NCBI RefSeq assembly: GCF_030816725.1
Contig: NZ_JAUSYG010000001.1
Span: forward strand, 248,001 to 312,000
Length of the DNA: 64,000 nucleotides
Source: Pseudarthrobacter defluvii
GTDB taxonomy: Bacteria; Actinomycetota; Actinomycetes; Actinomycetales; Micrococcaceae
Direction of reading: 5' to 3'
In this document: positions 8,591 through 16,191 of the stretch, piece by piece
How the letters are laid out: each line of letters starts with the position of its first letter
Position numbering within the stretch: the first letter of the stretch is position 1
Program-made: the position numbers and the translations under genes
The notes under the pieces: model-generated
The model's database searches: none
What the model saw: the letters and a program-made list of their open reading frames with translations, nothing else
Told to the model about the DNA's origin: nothing

Positions 8591-9241
8591 TTACCAGCCC
8601 CTGGCGCGCCACTCTTCCAGGTGCGGCCGCTCGGCACCCAAGGTGGTTGGCTTGCCATGCCCGGGATGGACGACGGCGGAGTCCGGGTAGGCGCCGAACA
8701 GCCGCTCCGTGACGTCGGACAGAAGCTGGTTGAACCGTTCAGGGTCCTTCTGCGTGTTGCCCACCCCGCCCGGGAACAGCGAGTCACCGGAAAAGATGTG
8801 CGCCCGCCCTTCCGGATCCTGGTACACAAAAGCGATGGAGCCAGGCGTATGTCCCCGCAGGTGCAGTGCGGTCACATCAAAACCATCGAAGTTGCCGACG
8901 TCGCCATGGCTGAGCCGGACGTCCACGGGAACCGGCAACGCATCGGCGTCGTCCGCCCCTGCAGCTGTCCGCGCCCCCGTAGCCGCCACCAGTTCCTCCA
9001 GCGCCCGGACGTGGTCCCAGTGCTGGTGCGTGGTGGCGATCAGGGCCAGCCGCGGAGCTGCGGACGTGTCCGCGGCCCCGTCGGCCAGCAGCTGCTGGAT
9101 GGCGGGCAGGTCGTCGGCGGCGTCAATCAGCAGCTGTGCCCCGCTGGCCTTTGCCGTCAGCAGGTACACGTTGTTGTCCATCCCGCTGACCGAGATGCTG
9201 CGGATGGTGAGGGCCGGCAGGTCGTAGAGAAGTGACTCCAT
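8591..9241 (-). CDS. MBL-fold metallo-hydrolase
   Basis: A 216-residue metallo-beta-lactamase-fold enzyme, starting at ATG 9241. The zinc-binding motif THQHWDH occupies residues 71-77, with later ligands in LRGHTPGS, SGDSLF and HPGHG. The small size and single domain resemble glyoxalase II or persulfide-hydrolase relatives, which hydrolyse thioesters or related bonds; the substrate is unknown. The open frame upstream of 9241 is a shadow across the next gene. The monooxygenase-like gene upstream ends 4 bases before this start, so the two form an operon. Confidence 0.85.
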   Translation of the reverse strand: MESLLYDLPALTIRSISVSGMDNNVYLLTAKASGAQLLIDAADDLPAIQQLLADGAADTSAAPRLALIATTHQHWDHVRALEELVAATGARTAAGADDADALPVPVDVRLSHGDVGNFDGFDVTALHLRGHTPGSIAFVYQDPEGRAHIFSGDSLFPGGVGNTQKDPERFNQLLSDVTERLFGAYPDSAVVHPGHGKPTTLGAERPHLEEWRARGW

Positions 9242-9245
9242 GGGC

Positions 9246-9563
9246 TCAGTCCAGGGACGGCTGCAGGTCGAGCGGCAGCGTTTCCGAATAGACCTGCTTG
9301 GACGGCGGCCCTGCAAGTACCTCGTGCAGCGCGCTCTTGCCCTCCGGCGTCTGACGCCACGCTGCGTAGTCGTCATGGTCCTGGGTGGTGGCCCAGGTCT
9401 CCACCACCAGGAAGTGGCAGGGATCGGCGTCGTCCACCAGTGCTTCGATGCCCAGGTTGCCGGGCCAGGCACGGGTGGCGGCAAGGGTTTCGGACAGGTA
9501 CTTGGCGGCGTCAGCGCGGTAGTCGGGGTTGAACCGGACTTCGAAGTGGACGATGGCAGGCAT
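9246..9563 (-). CDS. Antibiotic biosynthesis monooxygenase (ABM)-domain protein
   Basis: A 105-residue alpha/beta-barrel protein of the ABM/quinol-monooxygenase type. It starts MPAIVHFEVRFNPDYR and contains FLVVETWATTQDHDDY, a typical strand-helix of the family. These dimeric cofactor-free proteins oxidise quinol-like compounds or act as small stress proteins; the substrate cannot be told here. It is followed closely by the MBL-fold gene and preceded by an aldo/keto reductase gene on the same strand. Confidence 0.8.
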   Translation of the reverse strand: MPAIVHFEVRFNPDYRADAAKYLSETLAATRAWPGNLGIEALVDDADPCHFLVVETWATTQDHDDYAAWRQTPEGKSALHEVLAGPPSKQVYSETLPLDLQPSLD

Positions 9564-9606
9564 GGGGCTCCTTGGGGTCGGTCAGGATTGGCGGTGGAAG
9601 GGACTG

Positions 9607-10620
9607 CTATTCCCGGCCCTCGGACACCCACTTGGGGTCCGCGGAACGGGAGCCGACGACGGCGTCCGAGGCCGAGTCCAGCACCTCCAGGTGCGCCGGG
9701 GTGAGGTCCAGGGACAGCGCACCGAGGTTTTCGTCGATACGTGCGGCTTTGCGGGTACCGGGGATCGGGACCACCGGCAGGCCCAGCCGCTTGCCTTGTG
9801 CCAGCAGCCATGCCAGGGCCACCTGCGCGGGCGTGGCCTGCAGCTGGTCTGCCACGGAGCGCACTGCGTCCACCACCGCCTGGTTGGCGCTTGCTGCATC
9901 GGGGGCGAAGCGTGGGATGCTCCGGCGGAAGTCCTTGGCACCCAGGCTCGAGGTATCAACGGTTCCGGTAAGGAAGCCGCGGCCCAGGGGAGAGTAGGGG
10001 ACGAAGCCGACGCCCAGGGCGGCTCCGGCGGGAACCACGTTGCGTTCCACGTCGCGGCTCCAGATGGACCACTCGCTTTGGACCGCGGCGATGGGGTGGA
10101 TTGCCGACGCATCCCGCAGTTCCTGTGCCGTCACTTCGGACAGGCCCAGGTGCCTGACCTTGCCCTGCTTCACCAGCTCGGCCATGGCGCCCACGGTCTC
10201 CTCGATGGGGACACGCACGTCCCGGCGGTGCATGTAGTAAAGGTCGATCACGTCCGTGCCCAGCCGCTGCAGGCTCCGCTCCACGGCCTGGTGCACGTAT
10301 TCAGCATCACCGCGGATGTCCGTGTAGCCGTCAGTGGGTGTGCCCACCAGGGCGAACTTGGTGGCGAGCTGGACCTCGTCCCGCCGGTCCTTGAGCAGCT
10401 GGGATATGAGTTCTTCATTGCTGCCGCCGCCATAGATGTCCGCGGTGTCGATGAAACTGACGCCGGCGTCGACGGCGTGGTGCAGCGTCCGCAGCGCCTC
10501 GGCGGGGTCCACCTCGCCGTACACCGGGGTGAGGGCCATGCCGCCGAAGCCGAGGGGGCTGACGGCCAGGCCGTCGCCGAGCGGGACAGGGTTGACGGGA
10601 TTGGTGGGGACGTTAGCCAT
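9607..10620 (-). CDS. Aldo/keto reductase
   Basis: A 337-residue TIM-barrel NADPH-dependent oxidoreductase. The active-site region FIDTADIYGGGSNEELI contains the conserved Asp and Tyr. The Lys is in ATKFAL and the His in LYYMHRRD. The C-terminal part has the NADPH-binding PIPGTRKAARIDEN segment. Family members reduce aldehydes and ketones; this subgroup is often annotated as general-stress AKR. Length is normal. It sits in a same-strand series between the ABM gene and a nucleoside-kinase-like gene, with 30-40 base gaps. Confidence 0.9.
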   Translation of the reverse strand: MANVPTNPVNPVPLGDGLAVSPLGFGGMALTPVYGEVDPAEALRTLHHAVDAGVSFIDTADIYGGGSNEELISQLLKDRRDEVQLATKFALVGTPTDGYTDIRGDAEYVHQAVERSLQRLGTDVIDLYYMHRRDVRVPIEETVGAMAELVKQGKVRHLGLSEVTAQELRDASAIHPIAAVQSEWSIWSRDVERNVVPAGAALGVGFVPYSPLGRGFLTGTVDTSSLGAKDFRRSIPRFAPDAASANQAVVDAVRSVADQLQATPAQVALAWLLAQGKRLGLPVVPIPGTRKAARIDENLGALSLDLTPAHLEVLDSASDAVVGSRSADPKWVSEGRE

Positions 10621-10651
10621 GGGTGCTCCTGTTCGTTTCCTGATGATGACG

Positions 10652-11278
10652 TTACAGCCAGGGTATGACGCGGTCGGCGGCCGGGCGGGTGGCCTGGATC
10701 AGCCGGGCATTGGCTTCGTCGGGCCCGGTGGCCCAGGCAAGGGCGGCCGCCCGCTCCATTCCGAACGACACGTGCCGGTCCACCAGCCGCTGCAGCCGGA
10801 GTTCGGGCGGGGTCTCCAGGAACCACACCTCGTCCAGCTGGGCCCGCACCTCTTTCCAGGGCTCCAGGTCCGCCAGCAGGTAGTTGCCTTCGGTGATCAC
10901 CAGCGGGATGTCGGCGGGGACGGCAATGGAGGCGGCTACGGGCTCATCAATGGTGCGGCGGAACTCCGGCGCGTACACCACTGCCTCGTCCCGCCGCACC
11001 AGGCGGCGCAGCAGCGAAAGGTACCCGCCGCCGTCGAACGTGTCGATGGCCCCTTTCCGCTCCCTGAGCGGCGTTCCCTCAATGATCGCGTTGCCCAGGT
11101 GGAAGCCGTCCATCGGCACCACAACGGAGCTTTCCGGGCTGAACTGCTCCTGCAGCCAGGCGGCGAAGGTGGACTTGCCGGACCCCGGCGCCCCGGCAAT
11201 GCCCAGGATGGTCCGCGTGCCTGGAACCATTCTGCGCCGCAGCGCGTCGACGGCCTGGGCGATCTCGGGGGAGTCCAT
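10652..11278 (-). CDS. P-loop nucleoside/uridine-kinase-like protein
   Basis: A 208-residue P-loop kinase. The Walker A motif GAPGSGKS spans residues 29-36, followed by VVPMDGFHLGN, the phosphate-acceptor region characteristic of the uridine kinase/pantothenate kinase/phosphoribulokinase group. VITEGNYLLAD is the Walker B-like strand. Related bacterial proteins are annotated as nucleoside/nucleotide kinase or fructose transport kinase; the physiological acceptor is unknown. Its stop is 30 bases from the aldo/keto reductase start, and the SMR genes lie upstream on the same strand. Confidence 0.85.
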   Translation of the reverse strand: MDSPEIAQAVDALRRRMVPGTRTILGIAGAPGSGKSTFAAWLQEQFSPESSVVVPMDGFHLGNAIIEGTPLRERKGAIDTFDGGGYLSLLRRLVRRDEAVVYAPEFRRTIDEPVAASIAVPADIPLVITEGNYLLADLEPWKEVRAQLDEVWFLETPPELRLQRLVDRHVSFGMERAAALAWATGPDEANARLIQATRPAADRVIPWL

Positions 11279-11291
11279 GGCAAAAGCCTAG

Positions 11292-11672
11292 TCACTGCCG
11301 GGCCGGCTCTGCGGGTGTGTCCTTTCCATGCGCCGCGTCCTTTGCCGGCAGTGCCTTCAGGCCGGCGGCGCAGCCCACGATGCCGGCGATGAACAGCAGC
11401 TTCACCACACTGAACGGTTCCACCCCGGTGGCCATCGCCCAGCTGACCGTCAGTGCCGCGCCGATGCCCACCCAGATGGCGTAGGCGGTGCCCAGCGGAA
11501 TGCTGCGGATCGCCATGCCCAGGCCCAGCATGCTCAGGGTCGCAGTGACAGCGAAGACCACGGTGGGCAGGGGCTTGCCGAAGCCTTCGGACAGGCCAAG
11601 GGCCGTCGCCCAGACTGCCTCGAGGACGGCCGACGCCAGAAGCACCAGCCACGGAAGGGTGCGCTGCAGCAT
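11292..11672 (-). CDS. SMR-family transporter, second subunit of a guanidinium exporter pair
   Basis: A 126-residue four-helix small multidrug resistance protein, starting at ATG 11672. Its first helix has the essential Glu in LASAVLEAVWATAL, and helix 3 the GTAYAIWVGIGAALTV motif. The C-terminus extends about 20 residues beyond the partner protein (PAKDAAHGKDTPAEPARQ). The start overlaps the stop of the partner gene by one base (TGATG), the usual arrangement for heterodimeric SMR pairs. The guanidine-III riboswitch ahead of the pair shows that the likely substrate is guanidinium ion, exported in exchange for protons. Confidence 0.9.
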   Translation of the reverse strand: MLQRTLPWLVLLASAVLEAVWATALGLSEGFGKPLPTVVFAVTATLSMLGLGMAIRSIPLGTAYAIWVGIGAALTVSWAMATGVEPFSVVKLLFIAGIVGCAAGLKALPAKDAAHGKDTPAEPARQ

Positions 11673-11995
11673 CACGCCACCACCTTCAGGCCGACCACGC
11701 ACGCGGCGATGCCGGACAGCAGCAGCAGGCGCGCCGCCGTCGGGCGTTCCACCCTGGTGGCCATGGCATAGGCGGAGGTGAGGACCACGCCCACACCCAC
11801 CCACACGGCGTAGGCGGTGCCGGTTGGTATGGTCTGCATGGCCACGGCAAGGCCGCCGGTGCTCGCAGCGACGGCCGCGAGGAACAGGGCGGCGGGGGCG
11901 AGGCGGCGGCGCCCGGAAACCTGGGCGGCCCGGTGCAGCGCTGCTGCCCAAACGGCCTCAAGCGCGCCGGAGAGAATGAGGATGATCCACGACAT
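11672..11995 (-). CDS. SMR-family transporter, first subunit of a guanidinium exporter pair
   Basis: A 107-residue SMR protein with four transmembrane helices, starting at ATG 11995. Residues G10, E13 and W16 (SGALEAVWAAAL) match the positions conserved in guanidinium exporters of the Gdx subtype; helix 3 carries GTAYAVWVGVGVVLTS. It overlaps the next SMR gene by one base, so the two subunits are translationally coupled. A guanidine-III riboswitch ends just before its AAAGGA ribosome-binding site, placing expression under guanidine control. I avoid a gene symbol because names differ between species. Confidence 0.92.
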   Translation of the reverse strand: MSWIILILSGALEAVWAAALHRAAQVSGRRRLAPAALFLAAVAASTGGLAVAMQTIPTGTAYAVWVGVGVVLTSAYAMATRVERPTAARLLLLSGIAACVVGLKVVA

Positions 11996-12007
11996 GACAG
12001 ATCCTTT

Positions 12008-12048
12008 GGCCAGTCTTGTCGCGTGCCGGGTACTGAACCGTCGTCCGG
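12008..12048 (-). promoter_or_regulatory. Guanidine-III riboswitch (ykkC-III)
   Basis: Read on the minus strand, this 41-nucleotide segment has the blocks CCGGACGA, GTACCCGG and GACAAGAC in the order and spacing of the guanidine-III class, as I remember the 41-nucleotide Thermobifida fusca aptamer. The 5' CCGG can pair with the internal CCGG (P1). The GGTTCAG segment can pair with the terminal CTGGCC (P2), giving the H-type pseudoknot of the class. The ribosome-binding site AAAGGA at 12007-12002 directly follows P2, so guanidine binding would act on translation start of the SMR pair. Confidence 0.9.
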
Positions 12049-12140
12049 AGGCTCGGGTGCCGAGCCTTGGTTCCCAGCGTAGCAACGCACGACGGCGGCG
12101 GGCCAGCAGTGGTGCGCGACCCCACCACCTGCACTGCTGC

Positions 12141-12710
12141 TTAGGCCGCAGGATCCATCGGGTCGATGGACACCACTGCCAGGAAGCCGCGGCCCAGAAT
12201 CTCCGGGGAGTCGGCGTCGGAGCCCATCACGGCGTCATAGCGGCCCAGCACCACCGGCTCCCCGCCGCCCTGGCTTGCTTTCGCCTGCCCCTGCAGCAGG
12301 ACGCCGAACTGCCCCTCAAACACGGGGTGGGCGCGCTTTTTGGACAGCTCGATGATGGAGGTGTAACCCCTGTAGGCAGCCGTGCGGGTAATGACGTTCA
12401 GGTCCCGGATGTCCCCGGTGGGCAGCTTGGCCGTTGTGGCCGCGCCGCCGTCGAACCTGTACGGGCGGTATTTCTCCAGGGGGTGCTCGGCGCCGTCTAC
12501 GGTGAGCAGCAGCAGCTCCCCGTCGATCACGGTCAGGACGCGCTCCATGCCGAGGAACGCCGAAAAGTCCCCTGCCTTGGCCACGTCCGCGATGCTGACC
12601 CGCCAATCAAAGCCGCCGTCTTCCGAGCCCTGGCGTGCGATTTCCCTGGTCACCCCGCCGCCGTTGCGCCATGGTTCGGCCCTAAGCTCTGCGAAGCGGA
12701 TGATCTGCAT
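12141..12710 (-). CDS. HutD/Ves family protein
   Basis: A 189-residue cupin-fold protein. The opening PWRNGGGVTREIA and DWRVSIADVAKAGDFSAFLGMERVLTVIDG are diagnostic of the HutD/Ves family. HutD is linked to histidine utilisation in pseudomonads, and Ves to cold-responsive growth in enteric bacteria; no enzymatic activity is established. No hut genes are in this window, so the role here is open. The gene is divergent from trpF and separated from the SMR leader by about 60 bases. Confidence 0.85.
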   Translation of the reverse strand: MQIIRFAELRAEPWRNGGGVTREIARQGSEDGGFDWRVSIADVAKAGDFSAFLGMERVLTVIDGELLLLTVDGAEHPLEKYRPYRFDGGAATTAKLPTGDIRDLNVITRTAAYRGYTSIIELSKKRAHPVFEGQFGVLLQGQAKASQGGGEPVVLGRYDAVMGSDADSPEILGRGFLAVVSIDPMDPAA

Positions 12711-12815
12711 CAGCCCAGCCTAGTTCCCCACCAGGCCCGCTCGTCGCAGTTGCGTCCCGTCCCTGCTACTCTCCTCCGGGGGGTCAACACGAAAACAGCC
12801 TGAAGGAGCCCGGGA

Positions 12816-13427
12816 ATGTTCGTCAAAGTGTGTGGTCTCAGCACGCCCGAATCGGTCCGCGAAGCAGTGGACGCCGGCGCTGACGCTGTGGGGTTCGTTC
12901 TCACCGCCAGCCCCCGGGTTGTCACGCCGTCACAGGCGGCCTCCCTGCTGGCCGGGGTTCCGGAGCGGGTCACCCCGATCGGAGTCTTCCGCGACGAGCC
13001 CGTGGCCGACGCCATTGCCATTGCACGGGCCGCCGGGCTGGAATGGATCCAGCTGCACGGTGCCCGGTCGCGCGCGGACGTGGCAACAGTGCACGACGCC
13101 GGCATGAAGCTGGTCAGGGCCATCACCCTGGATGCCGGCCCGGATGAGCTCGAAGACTGGGGTGAGGACATGCTCCTCATTGATGCCGCCGTGCCAGGTT
13201 CCGGTGAGTCCTGGGACTACGCCTCCGTGGCAGCCCTTCCGGTGCTGCAGGGCCGCAGCTGGCTGCTCGCCGGCGGCCTCGAACCGGCCAATGTGGGTCA
13301 GGCATCAACGGCAGCACATGCCTGGGGCGTGGACGTCTCCTCCGGTGTGGAAGCGTCCCGCGGTGTGAAGGATCTGGCCAAGGTCCGCGCGTTCGTGCAG
13401 GCTGCCAAGGCCGCTGCCACGGTTTAG
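12816..13427 (+). CDS. trpF: Phosphoribosylanthranilate isomerase
   Basis: A 203-residue beta/alpha-barrel enzyme that isomerises phosphoribosylanthranilate in tryptophan synthesis. Catalytic Cys6 (FVKVCGL) and Asp123 (LLIDA) are present, as are IQLHG, LLAGGLEPANV and WGVDVSSGVE, the phosphate-binding end of the barrel. A GAAGGAG ribosome-binding site precedes the ATG. Many actinobacteria lack trpF because PriA does both HisA and TrpF reactions, so an intact stand-alone copy away from other trp genes is worth noting. It lies alone between convergent and divergent unrelated genes. Confidence 0.93.
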   Translation: MFVKVCGLSTPESVREAVDAGADAVGFVLTASPRVVTPSQAASLLAGVPERVTPIGVFRDEPVADAIAIARAAGLEWIQLHGARSRADVATVHDAGMKLVRAITLDAGPDELEDWGEDMLLIDAAVPGSGESWDYASVAALPVLQGRSWLLAGGLEPANVGQASTAAHAWGVDVSSGVEASRGVKDLAKVRAFVQAAKAAATV

Positions 13428-13555
13428 CGGACCTGCCCGCAGCCGCGGGGTGTAGCGGGCACGCCCGCCCCCGTAAGGTGGCATGGATCAGTATCAGGGC
13501 AGGATCAGGGGAGTCCCCCACCTTTTTGTCAGAGGGCTGGGGGCACAATGGGTGC

Positions 13556-13972
13556 ATGAAGACACTTCTGAACATCATTTGGCTGGTTTTCGGCGGCCTG
13601 TGGCTGGCCCTGGGCTATTTCCTCGCCGGCGTGGTCTGCTGCCTGCTGATCGTCACCATCCCGTGGGGCATTGCCTCGTTCCGGATCGCCGCCTACACCC
13701 TGTGGCCCTTTGGCCGGATGGTGGTGGACAAGCCCGGCGGCACCGGTGTCTTCTCCCTGCTGGGCAACGTGATCTGGCTGGTGGTGGCCGGAATCTGGAT
13801 CGCGATCGGGCACGTGGTTACGGCGTTCGCCATGGCCATGACCATCGTCGGAATTCCGCTGGCCATCGCCAACCTGAAGCTCATCCCGGTGTCCCTGATG
13901 CCGCTGGGCAAGCAGATCGTGCCCACCAGTACGCCCTTTGTGAGCAGCTATACCGTCAGGACGTACCGCTAG
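13556..13972 (+). CDS. YccF-domain inner membrane protein
   Basis: A 138-residue membrane protein built of two repeated YccF units. Each has a hydrophobic hairpin followed by a conserved polar end: LLIVTIPWGIASFRIAAYTLWPFGR in the first and IVGIPLAIANLKLIPVSLMPLGKQ in the second. I chose ATG 13556 because the repeat begins directly after it; the longer frame upstream is Arg/Gln-rich junk. Function of the family is unknown. It converges with the ComB-like gene 14 bases downstream. Confidence 0.88.
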   Translation: MKTLLNIIWLVFGGLWLALGYFLAGVVCCLLIVTIPWGIASFRIAAYTLWPFGRMVVDKPGGTGVFSLLGNVIWLVVAGIWIAIGHVVTAFAMAMTIVGIPLAIANLKLIPVSLMPLGKQIVPTSTPFVSSYTVRTYR

Positions 13973-13986
13973 GAACCGCCCTTCCG

Positions 13987-14796
13987 TCAAAGCGGCCGGA
14001 AGGCCCCGTCGCGCAGGATCGCCACCGAGTCGCTCTGATCCAGCTCAGCGGCGATGTCCACGTCCCCCGCGTAGCCCGCCCCGGACAGTTCCCGGCCGCT
14101 GGAGCACTGCTGCAGCATTTCCCGCAGGCGCGGCTCGGCCGATTCATACACAGCCATGGCCGCCACGGCCTCCGGTGCATACCCGTGCCTGCCGTCCCCG
14201 GCCTCATAGCCGCCCTTGCCGGCAGCTGCCAGCCCGGCGATGAACGCACCGGCCCCGATCTGGTCCTCCACGGCAGGCCGGAGGGTGCCGTCCGGCCAGC
14301 GTTCACCGGCCGCAACCAAGGCCACCACCGCGTCCTCCGGGAGGTTGGCGGAAACCCAGTCCGCCGTGGCCGCCGCGTTCCGCAGGCAAACTGCGGCCAC
14401 CAGGGGCACTTCCCCTGCCAGCGCGTGGCACAGCTCAGAACCGTTGGGGGACGGCAGGACCACCCGTTCCGGCAATCCCGCACTGCGGAGGCTTGCGGGG
14501 GACAGGCTGAGGCCACCGCCGCTGCGGGGGCCGGCCAACTGTGCCTGGTGGTGGGCCGCGAAGTCCTCGGCGCTGGTGTCTTGCCACCGGTAGGGGAACA
14601 CCTCGATGCCACGGTCCAGTGCCACGCTGACGCAGGTGGTGAAGGACAGCACGTCCACCACCATCGCGATGTCCGCCCCGGGTGCCACCGTCAGGGCCCC
14701 GGCGAGCCCCCAGTCCAGCCTTACCGCGAACGGGAGCTGCCGGTGGGCCGCGTTGGCGGAGTAGGCGTGTCGTGGGCTGGAGCCGGGCCCGTTCAC
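13987..14796 (-). CDS. ComB-like 2-phosphosulfolactate phosphatase family protein
   Basis: A 269-residue protein of the ComB fold. The segment AMVVDVLSFTTCVSVALDRG carries the conserved Asp and Thr-Thr-Cys, and LPSPNGSEL, AAVCLRNAAATADW and EDQIGAGAFI follow in family order. ComB hydrolyses 2-phosphosulfolactate in coenzyme M synthesis, but actinobacterial homologues outside methanogens have no proven substrate. I prefer GTG 14796, which overlaps the upstream stop as GTGA, over an in-frame ATG at 14838. Coupling to the DUF4031-HD gene suggests a shared small-molecule role. Confidence 0.8.
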   Translation of the reverse strand: MNGPGSSPRHAYSANAAHRQLPFAVRLDWGLAGALTVAPGADIAMVVDVLSFTTCVSVALDRGIEVFPYRWQDTSAEDFAAHHQAQLAGPRSGGGLSLSPASLRSAGLPERVVLPSPNGSELCHALAGEVPLVAAVCLRNAAATADWVSANLPEDAVVALVAAGERWPDGTLRPAVEDQIGAGAFIAGLAAAGKGGYEAGDGRHGYAPEAVAAMAVYESAEPRLREMLQQCSSGRELSGAGYAGDVDIAAELDQSDSVAILRDGAFRPL

Positions 14797-15662
14797 GTCA
14801 GCTCGCTTTCCAGGTTGCGGTGTGCGGCGTCCAGCCACAGGTCCCGGGCGCGCTGGTGGTGGAAAAGCGGGTCCAGTTCCAGCAGTTGGCGCACGACGGC
14901 GGCCCTGCCGGCTGCGAAGTCGGCGTCGCCGATGTGCGCGTAATCTTTCCGGACGGCGGCCACGTAGCGGGCGTACTCCTCCGGTTCGCCGCCGAGGATG
15001 GAAAGGTCGGCGTCGCAGAGGAGGGCGCCGTCGTCGTCGCCCGGTTCCGGCCGGTGGTCCGAGGTCAGCCGGACCAGCCGCGCCGTTTCCGCCACCTCTG
15101 CCTCGGGCAGGCCGGCGTGGGTAAGGCGTTCCTCGGCGAGCCGCGCGGATTCCTCCTCATCCTGGCCGGCGCTGCCCCGGTACACGGCGTCGTGGAACCA
15201 GGCCGCCAGCAGCACGGTGCGTGGCGCCTCTTCCGGCTCGGTGAGCAGGTCGAGCGCCTCCAGTACGGAGAGCAGGTGGGTGCAGCCGTGGTAATGCCGC
15301 TGCGGTTCGCTCCACCGGTCCAGCAGATCCAGGAACAGTGCGTCGCGGCCGGGCATGATGGCCTCCCAGCGGTTCAGCAGCGGGACTTTCAGTGCCTTGT
15401 TCCGCCGGCGTGCCGGGATCCGGAGTCCGCTTCCAATGAGTTTGCGGACCAGCACCCTGGCTTCCACTGACACCGCGCCGGCTGCCACCAGCTCGTCGAA
15501 GCGCCGTTCCGGTACGTCGTAGTGGTCGCCGTCGAACGCCCGCTCCGGGATCCCGGCGTCAGCCGCGAAGGCATGCAGCTCGTCCAGAGAAGCATCCGAG
15601 ACCAGATGGGAAAAGTGGGTTCCGTGGGCAGGCCAGAGCGGCGGGTCGATGTAGATGGCCAT
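14793..15662 (-). CDS. DUF4031 domain protein fused to an HD-type phosphohydrolase domain
   Basis: A 289-residue two-part protein. Residues 1-85 are a DUF4031 domain (MAIYIDPPLWPAHGTHFSHLVSD...). The remainder looks like an HD-superfamily hydrolase: YHGCTHLLSVLEAL gives the first His, AAWFHDAVY gives the His-Asp pair, and LLCDADLSILG gives a later Asp. The two domains often occur together in actinobacteria. The substrate is unknown; a nucleotide is a reasonable guess. It is divergent from the Mop-domain regulator gene, sharing the 15663-15780 promoter region. Confidence 0.82.
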   Translation of the reverse strand: MAIYIDPPLWPAHGTHFSHLVSDASLDELHAFAADAGIPERAFDGDHYDVPERRFDELVAAGAVSVEARVLVRKLIGSGLRIPARRRNKALKVPLLNRWEAIMPGRDALFLDLLDRWSEPQRHYHGCTHLLSVLEALDLLTEPEEAPRTVLLAAWFHDAVYRGSAGQDEEESARLAEERLTHAGLPEAEVAETARLVRLTSDHRPEPGDDDGALLCDADLSILGGEPEEYARYVAAVRKDYAHIGDADFAAGRAAVVRQLLELDPLFHHQRARDLWLDAAHRNLESELT

Positions 15663-15703
15663 GGAAGGAGTCTAGTGCTGAGGTCCTTCCCGGGAGCCTC
15701 AAC

Positions 15704-15774
15704 CCGCATAGGTGGGCGTAGGTCCGTCTGTGCGTCTCTATGCGGTTCCTGATTCCGCATCTGCGGACTAGAAT
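15704..15774 (+). promoter_or_regulatory. Promoter and CCGCAT operators of the molybdate-responsive regulator operon
   Basis: A -10 box TAGAAT lies at 15769-15774, only 6 bases before the ATG at 15781, so the transcript is probably leaderless; there is no ribosome-binding site. A perfect inverted repeat ATGCGG-N9-CCGCAT covers 15740-15760, where the -35 would be, and a third half-site CCGCATA lies at 15704-15710. The arrangement suits autorepression by the HTH-Mop protein encoded just downstream. Confidence 0.55.
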
Positions 15775-15780
15775 CGGCAA

Positions 15781-16191
15781 ATGTCCCTTATTCGCGTTTC
15801 CGAAGCCGCCCGTTTCCTGGGCGTCAGTGACGATACCGTCCGCCGTTGGACCGAGAATGGAACCCTTACGCCGCTCCGGGACAGCTCGGGCCGGCTGGTG
15901 GTTGACGGGCTGGAGCTGGCGGCCCATGCGCAGAAGCTGGCCCAGCTGCCCGACGACCCGAAAAGCGGCAGTAGTTCCGCGCGCAACCGCTTCGTGGGGC
16001 TGGTGACAAACGTGATCACGGACAAGGTGATGGCACAGGTGGAACTGCAGTGCGGCCCGTTCCGTGTGGTGTCGCTGATGAGCAGCGAGGCGGTCCGCGA
16101 CCTGGGCCTCGAACCGGGCGCGGTGGCCACCGCCGTTGTAAAGGCAACAACGGTCATCATCGAATCCCCGAAAGGAAAGGCCACGGCATGA
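15781..16191 (+). CDS. Helix-turn-helix/Mop (TOBE) molybdate-binding regulator
   Basis: A 136-residue protein. Residues 1-50 form a MerR/excisionase-type helix-turn-helix (RVSEAARFLGVSDDTVRRWTENGTL), and residues 68-136 a single Mop/TOBE domain (NRFVGLVTNVITDKVMAQVEL...GLEPGAVATAVVKATTVII). This architecture is a compact replacement for ModE: the TOBE domain binds molybdate or tungstate and the HTH binds DNA. It overlaps modA by four bases (ATGA) and heads the mod operon, so it most likely regulates molybdate uptake. The mRNA appears leaderless. Confidence 0.9.
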   Translation: MSLIRVSEAARFLGVSDDTVRRWTENGTLTPLRDSSGRLVVDGLELAAHAQKLAQLPDDPKSGSSSARNRFVGLVTNVITDKVMAQVELQCGPFRVVSLMSSEAVRDLGLEPGAVATAVVKATTVIIESPKGKATA

